Positions 1 through 10,300 of a stretch of DNA of 64,000 nt are shown in pieces (the stretch's first letter is position 1; the number at the start of each line of letters is the position of its first letter). The notes beneath the pieces were generated by a model. That model worked only from the letters and a program-made list of their open reading frames with translations, was not told where the DNA came from and made no database searches. The stretch is from Verrucomicrobiia bacterium (GTDB lineage Bacteria; Verrucomicrobiota; Verrucomicrobiia; Limisphaerales; JADLHS01): NCBI GenBank assembly GCA_026125285.1, contig JAHCLO010000001.1:1-64000 (forward strand), in the 5' to 3' direction. Position numbers and translations under genes: made by a program.

Positions 1-732
1 CTCGCGGCGCTGCTGCTGCCAGCCTTGAACGCGGCGAAGGCGCGGGCCCTCAGCACCGCGTGCTTGAACAATTTGAAGCAACTTCAACTCGCGTACCAGA
101 TGCATGCGGACAACAACAACGACCGGCTGGCGGACAATGCCGTGAACTACAACGAGGCCGGGCCAAATGCCTGGATCAAAGGCAATGTGCAGCGCCATAC
201 CTCCACCTATGCCAAAGACATCACCGACGGGGTTCTTTATGCGGAAACGCAGTCGCCGCAGACGTATCGTTGCCCTGGCAGCAAAGCCTTTGTGCGTGAT
301 CCGGCCGGCGCGCGGGTGCCGCACAACCGGAGTTACGCCATCTCAGTCTGGCTCAACTGCAACGCGAAGCCCGGCCCCAAGCGGTTGATGCAAGTCAAAC
401 AACCGTCCCAGGTGTTCGTCTTCATTGACGAGAACGCCGTCAGCATTGACAACGGGACGTTCGGCGTCCATGAAGCGCCCATTGCCAATAACTACTGGAA
501 TTTGCCCGCCAGCCGGCATGGCCGGAGTTGCAACCTCTCGTTCGTGGATGGCCATGCGGAGAACTGGAAGTGGACGGGACCTTATCTCAATGGCCACAAC
601 ACGAAGTTCAGCGCCGATGACACGCGGACGCAGCGGCCCGATCCCGATGTGAACCCGACAAACCTTTCGTATTCCAACACGCGGGATCCGGATTTGATTC
701 GGTTGTCGCGCGCCGTACCCCGGACAGAATAA
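1..732 (+). CDS. Prepilin-like (type II pseudopilin, H-x9-DG) protein, 5' truncated
   Basis: The frame is open to the left edge, so the start and most of the N-terminal pilin helix lie outside the window. The first residues (LAALLLPAL...AKARA) are the end of the hydrophobic helix, followed by the family's typical CLNNLKQL stretch. Near residue 175 a histidine is followed by nine residues and DG, the H-x9-DG motif of the DUF1559-type prepilin-like proteins abundant in Verrucomicrobia and Planctomycetes. These are thought to be exported and processed by a type IV prepilin peptidase; their role is unknown. The next gene begins 9 bp downstream, so the two may be cotranscribed. Confidence 0.85.
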   Translation, partial: LAALLLPALNAAKARALSTACLNNLKQLQLAYQMHADNNNDRLADNAVNYNEAGPNAWIKGNVQRHTSTYAKDITDGVLYAETQSPQTYRCPGSKAFVRDPAGARVPHNRSYAISVWLNCNAKPGPKRLMQVKQPSQVFVFIDENAVSIDNGTFGVHEAPIANNYWNLPASRHGRSCNLSFVDGHAENWKWTGPYLNGHNTKFSADDTRTQRPDPDVNPTNLSYSNTRDPDLIRLSRAVPRTE

Positions 733-741
733 CATTCGGTT

Positions 742-2352
742 GTGATTCTGAGCAGATTGTCCGCGCGGGCGCTGGCTCGCCTTCATTTCTCCGGTTTTAT
801 CACCGTTCTCATGGGTCTGTTGTTTCTCGGCGCCATGTGGTGGGCCAAGGGGCGCGATCCGTTTAGGCGGGTTGACTTCACGATTCGAACCGCCGATCAC
901 GGTCGGGCCAAGGCCATCGCCGTGTTGCCCAAGACGGCGGCTCGTCCGCTGCCTGTGGTGGTTTATCTGCATGGCGCGGGCGGAAACCTCCTGGGCAGCG
1001 GCAATGAATTGCGCCAGATGGCGGAACTGGGGTTGGCAGTCGTGGGCCTGGAATACCACCAGACCAATGACACCGCGTTCACCGCCCAGTTCAGCGCGCT
1101 GCTCCAACATCTGCGGAGGCAAGAATGGGCGGACCCGTACGCAACGGCCTGGGTGGGCTACAGTCCTGGCGCGGAAATGGCCACGCGCTTTGCCCTGAAT
1201 CATCCGGCGCAATCCCCGAAGCTGCTGGTGCGGTTGGCGGGCGGCTGGTTGCCAGAATTTGACCGGCTGGAACCACCGGCTGCCGCCGCCCCAGCCACGC
1301 CCCCCAACCGACTGATTCGCTCACACGTTCTGCTGGTTCACGGGGAGCGCGATGAATTGTTCCCCGCCAGCGACGTTTCCCGGATCGCGGGCGCCTTGCG
1401 GTCGGCTGGCGCTACAGTGGAGGTGCGGGTGTTGCCGGGGCAACCACACCGGCTGGAGCCGCATCGCGGACTGGTCTTCCGGTTGATTGGCGAGGACTGC
1501 CTGACACGTCTGAAAGGGCCGCAAGCATGGACGGCGTATCATTCCATCGCTCAATGGCAGGCAGACGCATTGCCGTTGTGGGTCTGCTGGCTGCCGGCGG
1601 CGGCTTGGGCGATAGCGGGAGTTTATTGGCAGCGGCGCGGAACGTCACAACGCATCACGCAGGGAGACATTTCCTCGGCGGAGGCGCAGGCCACTACGGC
1701 AGTCCTACGCAAACACACCGGTTGGAAGCGCGGCTGGCGATGGCTGGCCGGGATTTTCCTGGTCCTCGCGCTGGGGCGAACCGCTCTGCAGCTCATCCCG
1801 CCGCAAATGGCGATCAACGAAACGACTCTGGCCATTGCGCGAAAACACCTGCTCCAGTCGCATGAGCGGGAGGACTTTGATTTTCTGGCGGCGAATCCGG
1901 CCTGGCACGGGCCGCGTGTGAGGACGTTGCTCGCTCACGTGCAACTGGCCGGCTACAACCGGCAACTCGTGAAGTGGAAACTGGACGACGCGCTCTATCG
2001 CGAGTTTGTCCTGTCTCCGGTGATTAGTCCTGCGAGCGACCACGCACTGGACTGGCGGCGGCCATTATGGGAAAGCGGTTATCCACGCATCCGGCGCGCA
2101 CACAATCTGGAATCGGCAGCGAACACGATAATCCATCATCTGCGCGAACGGGTGACGGTTGTTGACGGTGGGAGTTTGCCAGTCGAAATCGCAAGTATCT
2201 GGCGGCGGCAACTCACCACGAAGCAGGGCTTTGAACGCCTGTGCGTGGCCGCATTACGTTCCGTCGGCGTTCCCGCGCGGCTCAACTCAGCGGGCAAAGC
2301 TGAATTCCATGACGGCACCAACTGGCGGGACACACCGCGACCGCTGCAATAA
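742..2352 (+). CDS. Membrane-anchored alpha/beta hydrolase with C-terminal transglutaminase-like segment
   Basis: Begins with GTG; an N-terminal hydrophobic segment (about residues 17-35) should anchor it. Residues 50-265 look like an alpha/beta hydrolase: oxyanion-type HGAGG, nucleophile elbow GYSPG with Ser141, then a VLLVHGERDELF strand with the acidic residue and a PGQPHRLEPH histidine. Further transmembrane segments follow at about 275-295 and 335-355. The last 70 residues (LCVAALRSVGVPARLN...FHDGTNW) resemble the Cys-to-His stretch of transglutaminase-like cores but stop soon after the histidine, with no clear Asp. The substrate is unknown. It could be a peptidase or esterase acting on the cell envelope; the fusion is read directly from one open frame. 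Confidence 0.7.
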   Translation: MILSRLSARALARLHFSGFITVLMGLLFLGAMWWAKGRDPFRRVDFTIRTADHGRAKAIAVLPKTAARPLPVVVYLHGAGGNLLGSGNELRQMAELGLAVVGLEYHQTNDTAFTAQFSALLQHLRRQEWADPYATAWVGYSPGAEMATRFALNHPAQSPKLLVRLAGGWLPEFDRLEPPAAAAPATPPNRLIRSHVLLVHGERDELFPASDVSRIAGALRSAGATVEVRVLPGQPHRLEPHRGLVFRLIGEDCLTRLKGPQAWTAYHSIAQWQADALPLWVCWLPAAAWAIAGVYWQRRGTSQRITQGDISSAEAQATTAVLRKHTGWKRGWRWLAGIFLVLALGRTALQLIPPQMAINETTLAIARKHLLQSHEREDFDFLAANPAWHGPRVRTLLAHVQLAGYNRQLVKWKLDDALYREFVLSPVISPASDHALDWRRPLWESGYPRIRRAHNLESAANTIIHHLRERVTVVDGGSLPVEIASIWRRQLTTKQGFERLCVAALRSVGVPARLNSAGKAEFHDGTNWRDTPRPLQ

Positions 2353-2493
2353 TGAGGATTCCTCTATCCAAGCGGACCGCCCTGGGTTTTCGGCAGCAGT
2401 GCGCCTGGGTTTGCGAGCTTTGACAAATGGCCGCGCTCAAGCATCATTCCGAACGGCGCGGTTTCAGTCATTGCCGCGCCCACCACTGCGACC

Positions 2494-3540
2494 ATGGCCG
2501 TTCAATACAAAGATTATTACGAGAGTCTCGGCGTCGCCCGCAATGCCAGCGACGCGGAGATTAAGAGAGCCTTCCGCAAACTGGCTCGCGAGCACCACCC
2601 CGATGTGGCAAGGGACAAGAAGAAGGCGGAAGAACGCTTCAAGGAGATCAACGAAGCCTACGAGGTTCTCGGCGACCCCGCCAAGCGCAAGAAGTACGAT
2701 CAACTCGGGGCAAATTGGAAATCGGGCGCGGAATTCCGACCGCCGCCAGGTTGGGAAGGTTTTACCGGCGGTCACGCGTATCAACGCGGCGGGGCGCGCG
2801 GACCGGCGTTCGACTTTGAGTTTGGCAACACCGGTTTCAGTGATTTTTTTGAGCAATTGTTTGGCTCGCGCCGGGCGGACATGCGGGGCTTCGGAGGCTC
2901 GACGGCGTTCGCGGAGGAGGTTTTCAGCGAACGGGGCCGCGACATTCAAGGCGACATTCTGGTCACGCTGGAAGAGGTCATGCAGGGCGCGGTACGATCC
3001 GTCAGCGTCCGGCACAAACAAAAGTGTCAGCGGTGTGATGGCTCCGGCCGGCGCGGGATGCGCGCATGCAGTGATTGCGATGGCAGCGGCCAGCAGGAAA
3101 AAGCCGAAACTTATCAAGTCAAAATTCCCGCCGGCGTGACGGAAGGCCAGCGAATACGGCTGGCCGGGCGCGGCGAAGCGGGCACCGGCGGGGGCGCGGC
3201 GGGCGATCTGTTTCTGCGCGTACGCCTGGCCAAACACCCGGACTTCGAGGTGGCGGAACATAATTTGATTCACGAGGCGGAACTATCGCCATGGGAAGCC
3301 GTGTTGGGAGCGAACATTTCCGTCCCCACGCTGACCGAGCGGGTGAACATCAAGATTCCGGCGGGCACGCAGAACGGCCAGAAATTTCGGTTGCGCGGGC
3401 GCGGCCTGCCGAAGCGGAACGGCGAGAAGGGCGACGTAATCGTGGTAGCGCGGATCGAGGTGCCAGCCAAAGTCACGGACACGGAACGGAAGTTATGGGA
3501 ACAACTGGCACGGGAGTCACGATTCACCCCCCGAGTGTGA
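2494..3540 (+). CDS. DnaJ/CbpA-type co-chaperone with half a zinc finger
   Basis: Residues 5-72 form a J domain with the invariant HPD tripeptide (about 34-36), which stimulates DnaK ATPase. A Gly/Phe-rich linker (about 75-140) follows, then the DnaJ C-terminal substrate-binding domain with its repeated IPAGxxxGQxxRLxGRG motif at about 210 and 290. Between them are only two CxxCxGxG motifs (Cys at about 177/180 and 192/195). Canonical DnaJ has four and CbpA none, so this protein has an intermediate form able to bind at most one zinc. No clear Shine-Dalgarno sequence precedes the ATG. It is probably an accessory co-chaperone rather than the main DnaJ. Confidence 0.9.
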   Translation: MAVQYKDYYESLGVARNASDAEIKRAFRKLAREHHPDVARDKKKAEERFKEINEAYEVLGDPAKRKKYDQLGANWKSGAEFRPPPGWEGFTGGHAYQRGGARGPAFDFEFGNTGFSDFFEQLFGSRRADMRGFGGSTAFAEEVFSERGRDIQGDILVTLEEVMQGAVRSVSVRHKQKCQRCDGSGRRGMRACSDCDGSGQQEKAETYQVKIPAGVTEGQRIRLAGRGEAGTGGGAAGDLFLRVRLAKHPDFEVAEHNLIHEAELSPWEAVLGANISVPTLTERVNIKIPAGTQNGQKFRLRGRGLPKRNGEKGDVIVVARIEVPAKVTDTERKLWEQLARESRFTPRV

Positions 3541-3634
3541 AAGACGAATAACGGCGAACCAACGCGATGCCAAAGCTTCCCATGTCCCGCCGGGACAGTC
3601 AATGCTGGGGGCCGCCGTTTCTACGGTCGCACCC

Positions 3635-4351
3635 ATGATTCCGCTGCGTGACAGTATTCGCTCCCACTCGTTCCCCATCGTCACCAAGGCGCTGATCCTG
3701 GCCAATCTCGTGGCATTCCTGTGGGAACTGAGCCTGGGTCCGCAGTTGGCGCAGGCATTTCTGCAATACGCAATCATCCCGGCGCGTTACACGCATCCAG
3801 CCGAAGCGGCGGAGGTGTTTGGTGCGTTCGCGCATCCCGGCGCGGCCGTATTGCCGTTTTTCAGTTCGATGTTTTTGCACGGAGGTTGGATGCACCTGCT
3901 CGGCAACATGTGGACGCTGTGGATTTTTGGCGACAACGTGGAAGACCGCCTGGGCAAGGCCCGTTACCTGGCGTTTTATTTGGGCAGTGGATTGGCTGCG
4001 GGTCTGGTTCACGTGGTTACCAATCCTCACTCCGGTGTGCCGACCATTGGCGCCAGTGGCGCGGTGGCCGGGGTCATGGGCGCATACTTCCGTTTCTTTC
4101 CAGGCGCACGGATCGAGGCCGTCATTCCTCCCTTTTTTCTGGGCCCGATCTTCGTGTTGCCGGCAGTGGTGTTTCTCGGTTGGTGGTTTCTGCTCCAGTT
4201 CTTCAACGGCGCGTTCAGCCTCATGTCAGCGGGCGAACAATTCGGTGGCATTGCCTGGTGGGCGCACGTGGGCGGATTCCTATTTGGCTTGGTGGTGTGT
4301 CTGTTCGCACGCCGCGCGCGTCGCACCCCGCCAAGATTCATCGAGATTTAA
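3635..4351 (+). CDS. Rhomboid-family intramembrane serine protease
   Basis: Polytopic membrane protein of 238 residues. It has the rhomboid landmarks: HGGWMHLLGNMW in the second helix, the catalytic GASGAVAG motif with Ser141, and the catalytic His211 in WAHVGGFLFG. The loop with FGDNVEDRLG matches bacterial GlpG-like relatives. It should cleave single-pass membrane proteins within the bilayer; the substrates are unknown. I chose the ATG at 3635 because it lies just before the first cytoplasmic segment; an upstream in-frame ATG at 3602 would add a tail of no recognisable type. The 3' end overlaps the convergent SAM hydrolase gene by 14 bp. Confidence 0.9.
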   Translation: MIPLRDSIRSHSFPIVTKALILANLVAFLWELSLGPQLAQAFLQYAIIPARYTHPAEAAEVFGAFAHPGAAVLPFFSSMFLHGGWMHLLGNMWTLWIFGDNVEDRLGKARYLAFYLGSGLAAGLVHVVTNPHSGVPTIGASGAVAGVMGAYFRFFPGARIEAVIPPFFLGPIFVLPAVVFLGWWFLLQFFNGAFSLMSAGEQFGGIAWWAHVGGFLFGLVVCLFARRARRTPPRFIEI

Positions 4352-5132
4352 CCCACCGTCGAACGCAAACCCGGTCGCCCACGCGCACACCCAGTTCGTC
4401 CGCCGCCGACGCACCGTTGACGGAAATCTCCAGGAATCCCGAGGAACCCATTACCGCGAGCGGTCGCCCCACCTTGACCGCGCCATAGAACGGTGCCACA
4501 GGACAAAGCCGCTTTCGTGCGAGGAAGACTTCACACGGCTGGTCACCAAAACCAGCCAGACTGGCCGCGTCCAGATTGGTGATGAGATTGCCGAAGCGAT
4601 CTTCATAAACGACTTCGCCCGATACTACTCCGCCGCGCACCTTGGACTGCGGCCAATCAAGACGGTTGAAATCAGTCACAGCCGGCCCCAGTTCTTCAAT
4701 GGGCAAACCCCGCCCAAGGTGCGCCGCCACCGGGGCAAAAATGTCGCGGCCATGAAACGTCCGGCTCACCGCAGGCAGGAAGAACTGGTCGTTGGCGAGC
4801 TGATGGATGGATTTGATCCGCTCGCGGCCCAGGGCCAGAGAAAGCACGCCGTTATCGGGCCCGACGAAGAAGTAGTTCGCGGTTCGCACGGCAATCGCCT
4901 TTCGTGTACTGCCCACCCCCGGATCCACCACCGCCAGATGCACAGTGCCGCGCGGCAAGAATTGACAGCTCGCGGCCAGCGCGAACGCACCGCCACGAAC
5001 GTCTCCCGGAGGGATGTCGTGCGTAAGGTCCACCAGCACAACGCGCGGCGCGATGCCCAGGATCACACCTTTCATGGTGCCGACGAACCAGTCGCGTGTG
5101 CCGAAATCGGTGGTCAGCGAAATCATCTTCAC
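4338..5132 (-). CDS. S-adenosyl-L-methionine hydrolase (SAM hydroxide adenosyltransferase, DUF62)
   Basis: The N-terminus (LTTDFGTRDWFVGTMKG) and the motifs VDPGVGS, VGPDNGVLS, FHGRDIFAPVAAHL and DRFGNLITN are those of the SAM hydroxide adenosyltransferase family (formerly DUF62). Known members hydrolyse SAM to adenosine and methionine using water/hydroxide; related enzymes are fluorinases and chlorinases. Length of 264 residues is normal. It is cytosolic with no signal peptide. It overlaps the convergent rhomboid gene at its 3' end and is divergent from the SDR gene, with 52 bp between the starts. Confidence 0.92.
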   Translation of the reverse strand: MKMISLTTDFGTRDWFVGTMKGVILGIAPRVVLVDLTHDIPPGDVRGGAFALAASCQFLPRGTVHLAVVDPGVGSTRKAIAVRTANYFFVGPDNGVLSLALGRERIKSIHQLANDQFFLPAVSRTFHGRDIFAPVAAHLGRGLPIEELGPAVTDFNRLDWPQSKVRGGVVSGEVVYEDRFGNLITNLDAASLAGFGDQPCEVFLARKRLCPVAPFYGAVKVGRPLAVMGSSGFLEISVNGASAADELGVRVGDRVCVRRWVKSR

Positions 5133-5184
5133 GTCGAAAATTTACATTGAAAACCGCCCCGGTTAAAACCCAGAATCCGTCCGC

Positions 5185-5883
5185 ATGCCCCGTGGTAAAC
5201 TGGTCTTGATTACCGGAGTCACGCGCGGTCTCGGCCGGGCGATGGCGGAGGAGTTTGCGCGTTTGGGACAGACGGTCCTCGGTTGTGGCCGCAACGCCAA
5301 AGAAATTGAGAGCCTGCGCCGCACCCTCGGCGAACCCCACGATTTTTACCCGGTGAACGTGGCGGACGACGAAGCGGTAAAGTCGTGGGCCAGTGTGGTG
5401 TTGACCTCGCATGGGCCGCCTGACTTGTTGATCAACAACGCCGGCGTAATCAACCGCAACGCGCGATTGTGGGAACTGGAAGCGCGCGAATTCGCGGAGG
5501 TGATTGACGTGAACGTCAAGGGCGTAGCGAATGTCATCCGCCATTTCGCCCCGGAAATGGTCCGGCGCAAGCGTGGCGTGATTGTGAATTTTAGTTCCGG
5601 CTGGGGCCGCGCCACCGACGCGGAGGTGGCCCCATACTGCGCCAGCAAGTGGGCCATTGAGGGATTGACGCAATCGCTCGCCGAAGAATTGCCTTCCGGT
5701 ATGGCGGCGGTCGCGTTGAATCCCGGCATCATTGACACCGACATGCTGCGCAGTTGTTTTGAAGGAGCGACCACTTCCTATCCCAAACCCGCCACTTGGG
5801 CGAAAGTCGCCGTCCCCTTCCAGTTGAACCTCGGCCCCGATGACAATGGCAAGGCGCTGACGGTTCCAAGCCGCACCGAGTGA
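5185..5883 (+). CDS. Short-chain dehydrogenase/reductase
   Basis: Classical SDR of 232 residues. The nucleotide-binding TGVTRGLG motif is at residues 9-16, NNAG at about 88-91, a serine in the FSSGWG strand, and the catalytic YCASK with Tyr151 and Lys155. These residues carry out NAD(P)-dependent hydride transfer; the substrate cannot be told from sequence. It is somewhat short at the C-terminus, so the substrate-binding lobe is small. It reads away from the SAM hydrolase gene, and no neighbour suggests a pathway. Confidence 0.9.
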   Translation: MPRGKLVLITGVTRGLGRAMAEEFARLGQTVLGCGRNAKEIESLRRTLGEPHDFYPVNVADDEAVKSWASVVLTSHGPPDLLINNAGVINRNARLWELEAREFAEVIDVNVKGVANVIRHFAPEMVRRKRGVIVNFSSGWGRATDAEVAPYCASKWAIEGLTQSLAEELPSGMAAVALNPGIIDTDMLRSCFEGATTSYPKPATWAKVAVPFQLNLGPDDNGKALTVPSRTE

Positions 5884-6117
5884 ACCCCTTTTTCAGGTTG
5901 CGGGAGGCCAGCCGTTTCTCAAAGCCCCTTCGAACAGCGAAAACCAAAAGAAGAATGGCAGCGAGCGAAATTGGCCGCCCCAATCGGGAATTCATACCGG
6001 ATTGCGTGCCCCGCTCGTTCGCCCGCTGAGATTGGTAAAGCAAGGTGAAAAACCTCCGATTTCGGAGCGGGGGCGTGACGGCCACTCGCGGACAGGAATG
6101 TCCGTGCTCCGGCGGCT
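5884..6117. other. Intergenic region with a small palindromic repeat
   Basis: No gene seen between two converging genes. At about 6062-6112 the sequence contains CGGAGC, then an inner inverted repeat CGGACA/TGTCCG (6090-6105), then GCTCCG. Similar GCGGACA...TGTCCGC hairpins occur at 21471-21494 and 39692-39761, so this is a dispersed family. It could serve as a terminator for either converging gene, but it lacks a T tract. Confidence 0.5.
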
Positions 6118-7320
6118 TCACCGCGACCAGACAAATATCCGGATGTCTCCGGGCGTGACCTGATCCGCGAACTGCCCCGCCTTCAGCCGTCGGAGTTTTC
6201 CTTGCTTGGTGAACTCGCAAACCTTCGCCCCCGGCTCAAATGCGATGGAGAGATCCATCGTCCGCTGCAACTCACGGTTGACCACCACCAGAAACTCGTG
6301 GGTGTCGTTGCGCATCCGCGAGACCACCGCGCCCTGACCTTCAGTCTCCAGCGTCCGGACCGGACTCGCTGGCTCAAAGCGTTGCGTCCCGCGTGGCAGT
6401 GGTTCACCCAAATGCTCCGCGCGGAGCACTTTCGCCCCTTGAAATACCGGCGCGAGCGTCTGCAATTCAGCGTTGACGGCCCGCACCCGATCATAGACCT
6501 CGGTTCGCGTGCCGTCCGATTCAATGGGTGCGCGATGGAAGTTCCATTGGGTGGAAACGGGTGTCCAGTAGGTGAAGTATTGAATGGCTGCGGCACCGTA
6601 GGCGAGGTTGCTGAACACCTGCAGGCGCAATCCGTCCACGGTCGCGACGGGATACGGATTGTGCGCCACGGACAGGGCAAATGCCCAGAATGGCAGGCGC
6701 GCTTTCCTGGCCGCCGCCGCGATGATCTCCAGATTCTCATACCAATCGGCGCGCAGGCGCTCGCCGACAATCGGGTAATGATCGAAGGACAACACCTGGA
6801 CGGGAACCTCGGCAAGGAATCGTTCGACGTGTTCGCGGTAGGTTGGGGTGCCCAACTGCGTCGTGTTTGCGTAGGTGGGGAAGAGATTGATGTAACACGG
6901 ATGCGTATCGTCCACGGCTCGAATGCGCCGCACCCATTCACCGAGTTCCTTGAAGTCGCGGACATTCGGTTCGTCGCGCAAGTAATACCCGGCTACGGCG
7001 GGATGGCCCATGAACCGCCGCACGGTGGCTTCCGGGTCGCTCTTCAGTTCGGGACAACTGACCATCAACCGTACGCCAGCCGCGTGGGCCACCTCCAACG
7101 ATTGCGCGAGTTTCTCCGCGTTGGGGAAACCGGAGAAGCTGATGTTGAAACCCGCTTCGGCCAGTTCCCGGTATCGTTCCGGTGTCGTTTGTTCCGCCGG
7201 TGGTCCGATCCACGCGAGAATCGGCAGCGGGTCGGTGGCAGCCAGGGGAGGAATCGAACGACAGCCAGTGAGAATCAGACTGCACGCCGCAAGGACTGTT
7301 GTGATGAAAACACTTTTCAT
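6118..7320 (-). CDS. Glycoside-hydrolase-like TIM-barrel lipoprotein
   Basis: The 400-residue protein has a lipoprotein signal: a hydrophobic stretch ending in LTGC with Cys20. The body reads as a TIM barrel: repeated strand-helix units with ISFSGFPNA, a GVRLMVSCPE strand, then YYLRDEPN with Glu117 in the place of an acid/base residue, and later LSFDHYPI and FWAFALS strands. The pattern recalls clan A glycoside hydrolases, but I cannot assign a family. It probably acts on a glycan at the cell surface or in the periplasm. It begins 9 bp downstream of the stop of the large phosphatase gene on the same strand, so the two may be cotranscribed. Confidence 0.75.
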   Translation of the reverse strand: MKSVFITTVLAACSLILTGCRSIPPLAATDPLPILAWIGPPAEQTTPERYRELAEAGFNISFSGFPNAEKLAQSLEVAHAAGVRLMVSCPELKSDPEATVRRFMGHPAVAGYYLRDEPNVRDFKELGEWVRRIRAVDDTHPCYINLFPTYANTTQLGTPTYREHVERFLAEVPVQVLSFDHYPIVGERLRADWYENLEIIAAAARKARLPFWAFALSVAHNPYPVATVDGLRLQVFSNLAYGAAAIQYFTYWTPVSTQWNFHRAPIESDGTRTEVYDRVRAVNAELQTLAPVFQGAKVLRAEHLGEPLPRGTQRFEPASPVRTLETEGQGAVVSRMRNDTHEFLVVVNRELQRTMDLSIAFEPGAKVCEFTKQGKLRRLKAGQFADQVTPGDIRIFVWSR

Positions 7321-7329
7321 GTCGGTAAC

Positions 7330-10300
7330 CTATCGAAGAACTTCCATGCGCAGGAACAAGGCGGCACGGGTTGGCGGAGGATTGATTGGAGCTTCGGTTG
7401 TGGCGCCGGAACTGGCTGCCACGGTCAGGGGCTGGCCTGGGGTGGATTCAACGTAATTCCATGTGAACAGATTCTCGGACCAGGCAACGCGGTAAGACTT
7501 GCCCGGCACACTGGACCAGCGGAGCAAGAGGTTCCCCACAAGTTCCAGATCGAGAATCTCGAACCGCGACGCCGGGTCCTGCGGGTCGGTGCCGGCATGA
7601 TACTCCTGCAGATTGGTCATGCCGTCGTCATCTGCGTCCAGTTGCGCATCACTCGGGTCTGCCGGATCGAGGCCATTGTCAGTTTCCCAGGCGTCGCGCA
7701 TCCCATCGCCGTCCGTGTCCGGCCCCGGGTCGCTGCCGATTTCCAGTGTGTCGAGGATGCCGATGTAGGAACCGTCGGCGTTGAACCCGCGCATGTCGAG
7801 CCGCAGATAGCGTTCGCGAATGGAGACGTGGGCGTAGCCGTGAAACAGCCCGCCTTCAATTGGCTGTGGTGTGCCGAGCACGCCGAAGGCGTTCTGCATG
7901 GCATACGAACCGGGGACGTTGTCATAGCCGCCCAGGGTGACATGAGGCCAGTCCTGCACCAGCACTTCGCCGATGTCGAGGTAGCTGCCGCCGCCGGCGA
8001 CAATGTAATGGACGCCGTTCAAGTAGCCGCGCTCGTAACCGTGCATGTGACCGCTGAAACAGAGGTTGACCTGGTATTGTTCGAGGCGCGGCACGAGCTG
8101 GGCGCGGAGCGCGGCGCTGCCATCAATCCAGCGTTCGCAGTAGGGTGGAACGTGAACGGCGACGACGCGGAAGCGCGCGTCGCGGGCCGCCGGGGAGGAA
8201 AGTTGTTCATCCAGCCAGCCGTTAGTGAGGTCGTTGGCCGGATCGTTGGCGGCGCGGGTGTTGACCTCGAAGTAATCGAGGCAGACGAAAAACACACCCG
8301 AGTAACTGAAGCTGAAATTGCCGAAGCCCGGAGTACGAATCGAAGGCGAAGCGTCCGTGTGCCACCGACTGGGCATGTCGGCGGAGAGCCGCAGAGGATG
8401 CTCTGGACTGTTGCCGTCATGATTGCCCCAGGCGATGTAGAAGGGCACGTGCGGTCCCAGCAGCGCGGCCCAGCGGTCGAGGTGCGAATTCTTGGTGCTC
8501 GTGTAACTGTTTCCGTCCTGAGCGTGGTCGCCGATGCCCAGTCCGAAATGCACGCCGCGGTCCACCATGTCGCGCAACATGGTCTTGGCGGGCTCCCACG
8601 GGTCGGCTTCCCATGCCCACACGCCCGAGGTGCGGATGCGGTTGTCCGTTTGCGTGTCGCCGATGGTACCGAAGGAGAAATCAATCCAATCCGATGGAGC
8701 GGTGCGGAACGTCGCATCATTCATCACCGGATCGCCGTCGGTGGAAGCGAGCACGTAATGATACGTGGTGTCCGGTTGCAGATTCGTGAGCACGGCCCGG
8801 AGAAAGAACGTGCCGCCGCCGCTGGCCACCGACTCCATGGCGACACTGCCTCCGTAATTGGTGCCGGTGCCATAACGCAGCACCAGCGGAACGTCCTCGA
8901 ACAATTCGGCCATGACCACCATCGTGGTGGTGCTCATGTTCTGGAGGTAAGGCGGGGTCGAAAAGGCGATCATCACCGCGCCGGTCACACTGATGCTTTG
9001 CAGGTTGACCCAATCCGACACGGCGCCATTGATGTCGCGAGCCCGGCCGCGGATTTCAAAGTCGCCCGGAAAAGTCCAGGTGTGCGCCAGCGAATGTGAT
9101 GCGCCAGGCGCGGCGAGACCGCTCCAGGACGAAAGCTTGCCATCCCCCCAATCGGCCTGAACCTGAACCAGATCGCCGTCGGGATCGTCGGGATGGAAAG
9201 TGAAACCGACCGAATCACCGGTGGCAACCTGGGCCGGTCCGGCGGGGACGGCGGCGAGCGTCGGCGGCTGGTTGTTCGGATTGGGCATCACCGCCAGGCC
9301 AGGGCCGCCCAACGCGGACACTTCCTCCGCGGTGAGAGTCTTGGAGAAAACCGCCGCCACCCCGATGACCAGCGGAGCGTTCTCATTGTTTTCATCGGCG
9401 AACAGCAACACCTCGGACGGATCGAGGGAGTACTCGCCATCGAAAGTCGGGCGCGCATGTTGATGGAACAACTCTCCATCCAGATAGGCGCGAAAAGCGC
9501 CATTGGCGGTCAGGTCCACCGCCAGCACAAGACGATACCAGCGGTCGGGCTGCGTGGCCGCGCCGGAATAACCAATGGTGCCGCGCCCCAGCATCTGGTC
9601 GCTGTTGCGCACGAAGTATTCACCGTCGTTGTTGTTGGCCAGCGCGGTTTGATAAAAGCAACGCCACTGGCCGGTGCCCGGCACGAGCACATCGAACATA
9701 AGCGTGTAACGATTGGCACGACTTCCATAACCGTTGGCCCCGATTTCGTGCGTGGCTCGCAAGTGATTGCCGATACCGACGATCGTGGTGATGACGCCGT
9801 GGAGCGTCTGAGCCGGGGATTGTGCATCGGTGAGAGAGGTCGAATAGGAGGGCGGCGTTCCCACTACGGCCAGGTCGGCGCCATAGGTTGCCTTGCCGAG
9901 TTGCTGCGGGTCGTTGAATTCCCAAAGCCCGACCAACCCGTCCGGCAGGCCGGCGGCTTTCATGACGGTGATTTCTTGAATCAGCACCCAGTCCGAAGTC
10001 GCGCCCAACACATCCCGCGCCCGTGCGCGCAGGGTGAACTGGCCGGAATGAGGAAAAGCGTATTGGATTTCTTGTGATTGAGCCGACGGCCCAAGCGGCG
10101 TCCAGTCGGACCAACGACCATTACCCCAGTCCACCTGAATCTGGACGTTTGCTCCTTCGGGGTCGGTGGTGGTGAACGTGAAAGTCTGCTGTGCAAGAGC
10201 GACGACATTCGATGGACCGGCGGGCTGAATGGTGATTATCGGTGGCTGCCCGGCGTCAGGCAGAGTCATGGGCTGGCCCGGGCCGCCGAGCAAAGCGACT

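Noticed and set aside
3819..5150. A 443-codon open frame across the rhomboid and SAM hydrolase genes
   Set aside because: It crosses two well-identified genes in other frames and contains no family motif.
6202..9099. A 965-codon open frame on the plus strand opposite the TIM-barrel lipoprotein and LamG-phosphatase genes
   Set aside because: It has no recognisable domain and lies antisense to two well-supported exported proteins; long antisense frames are common in GC-rich DNA.
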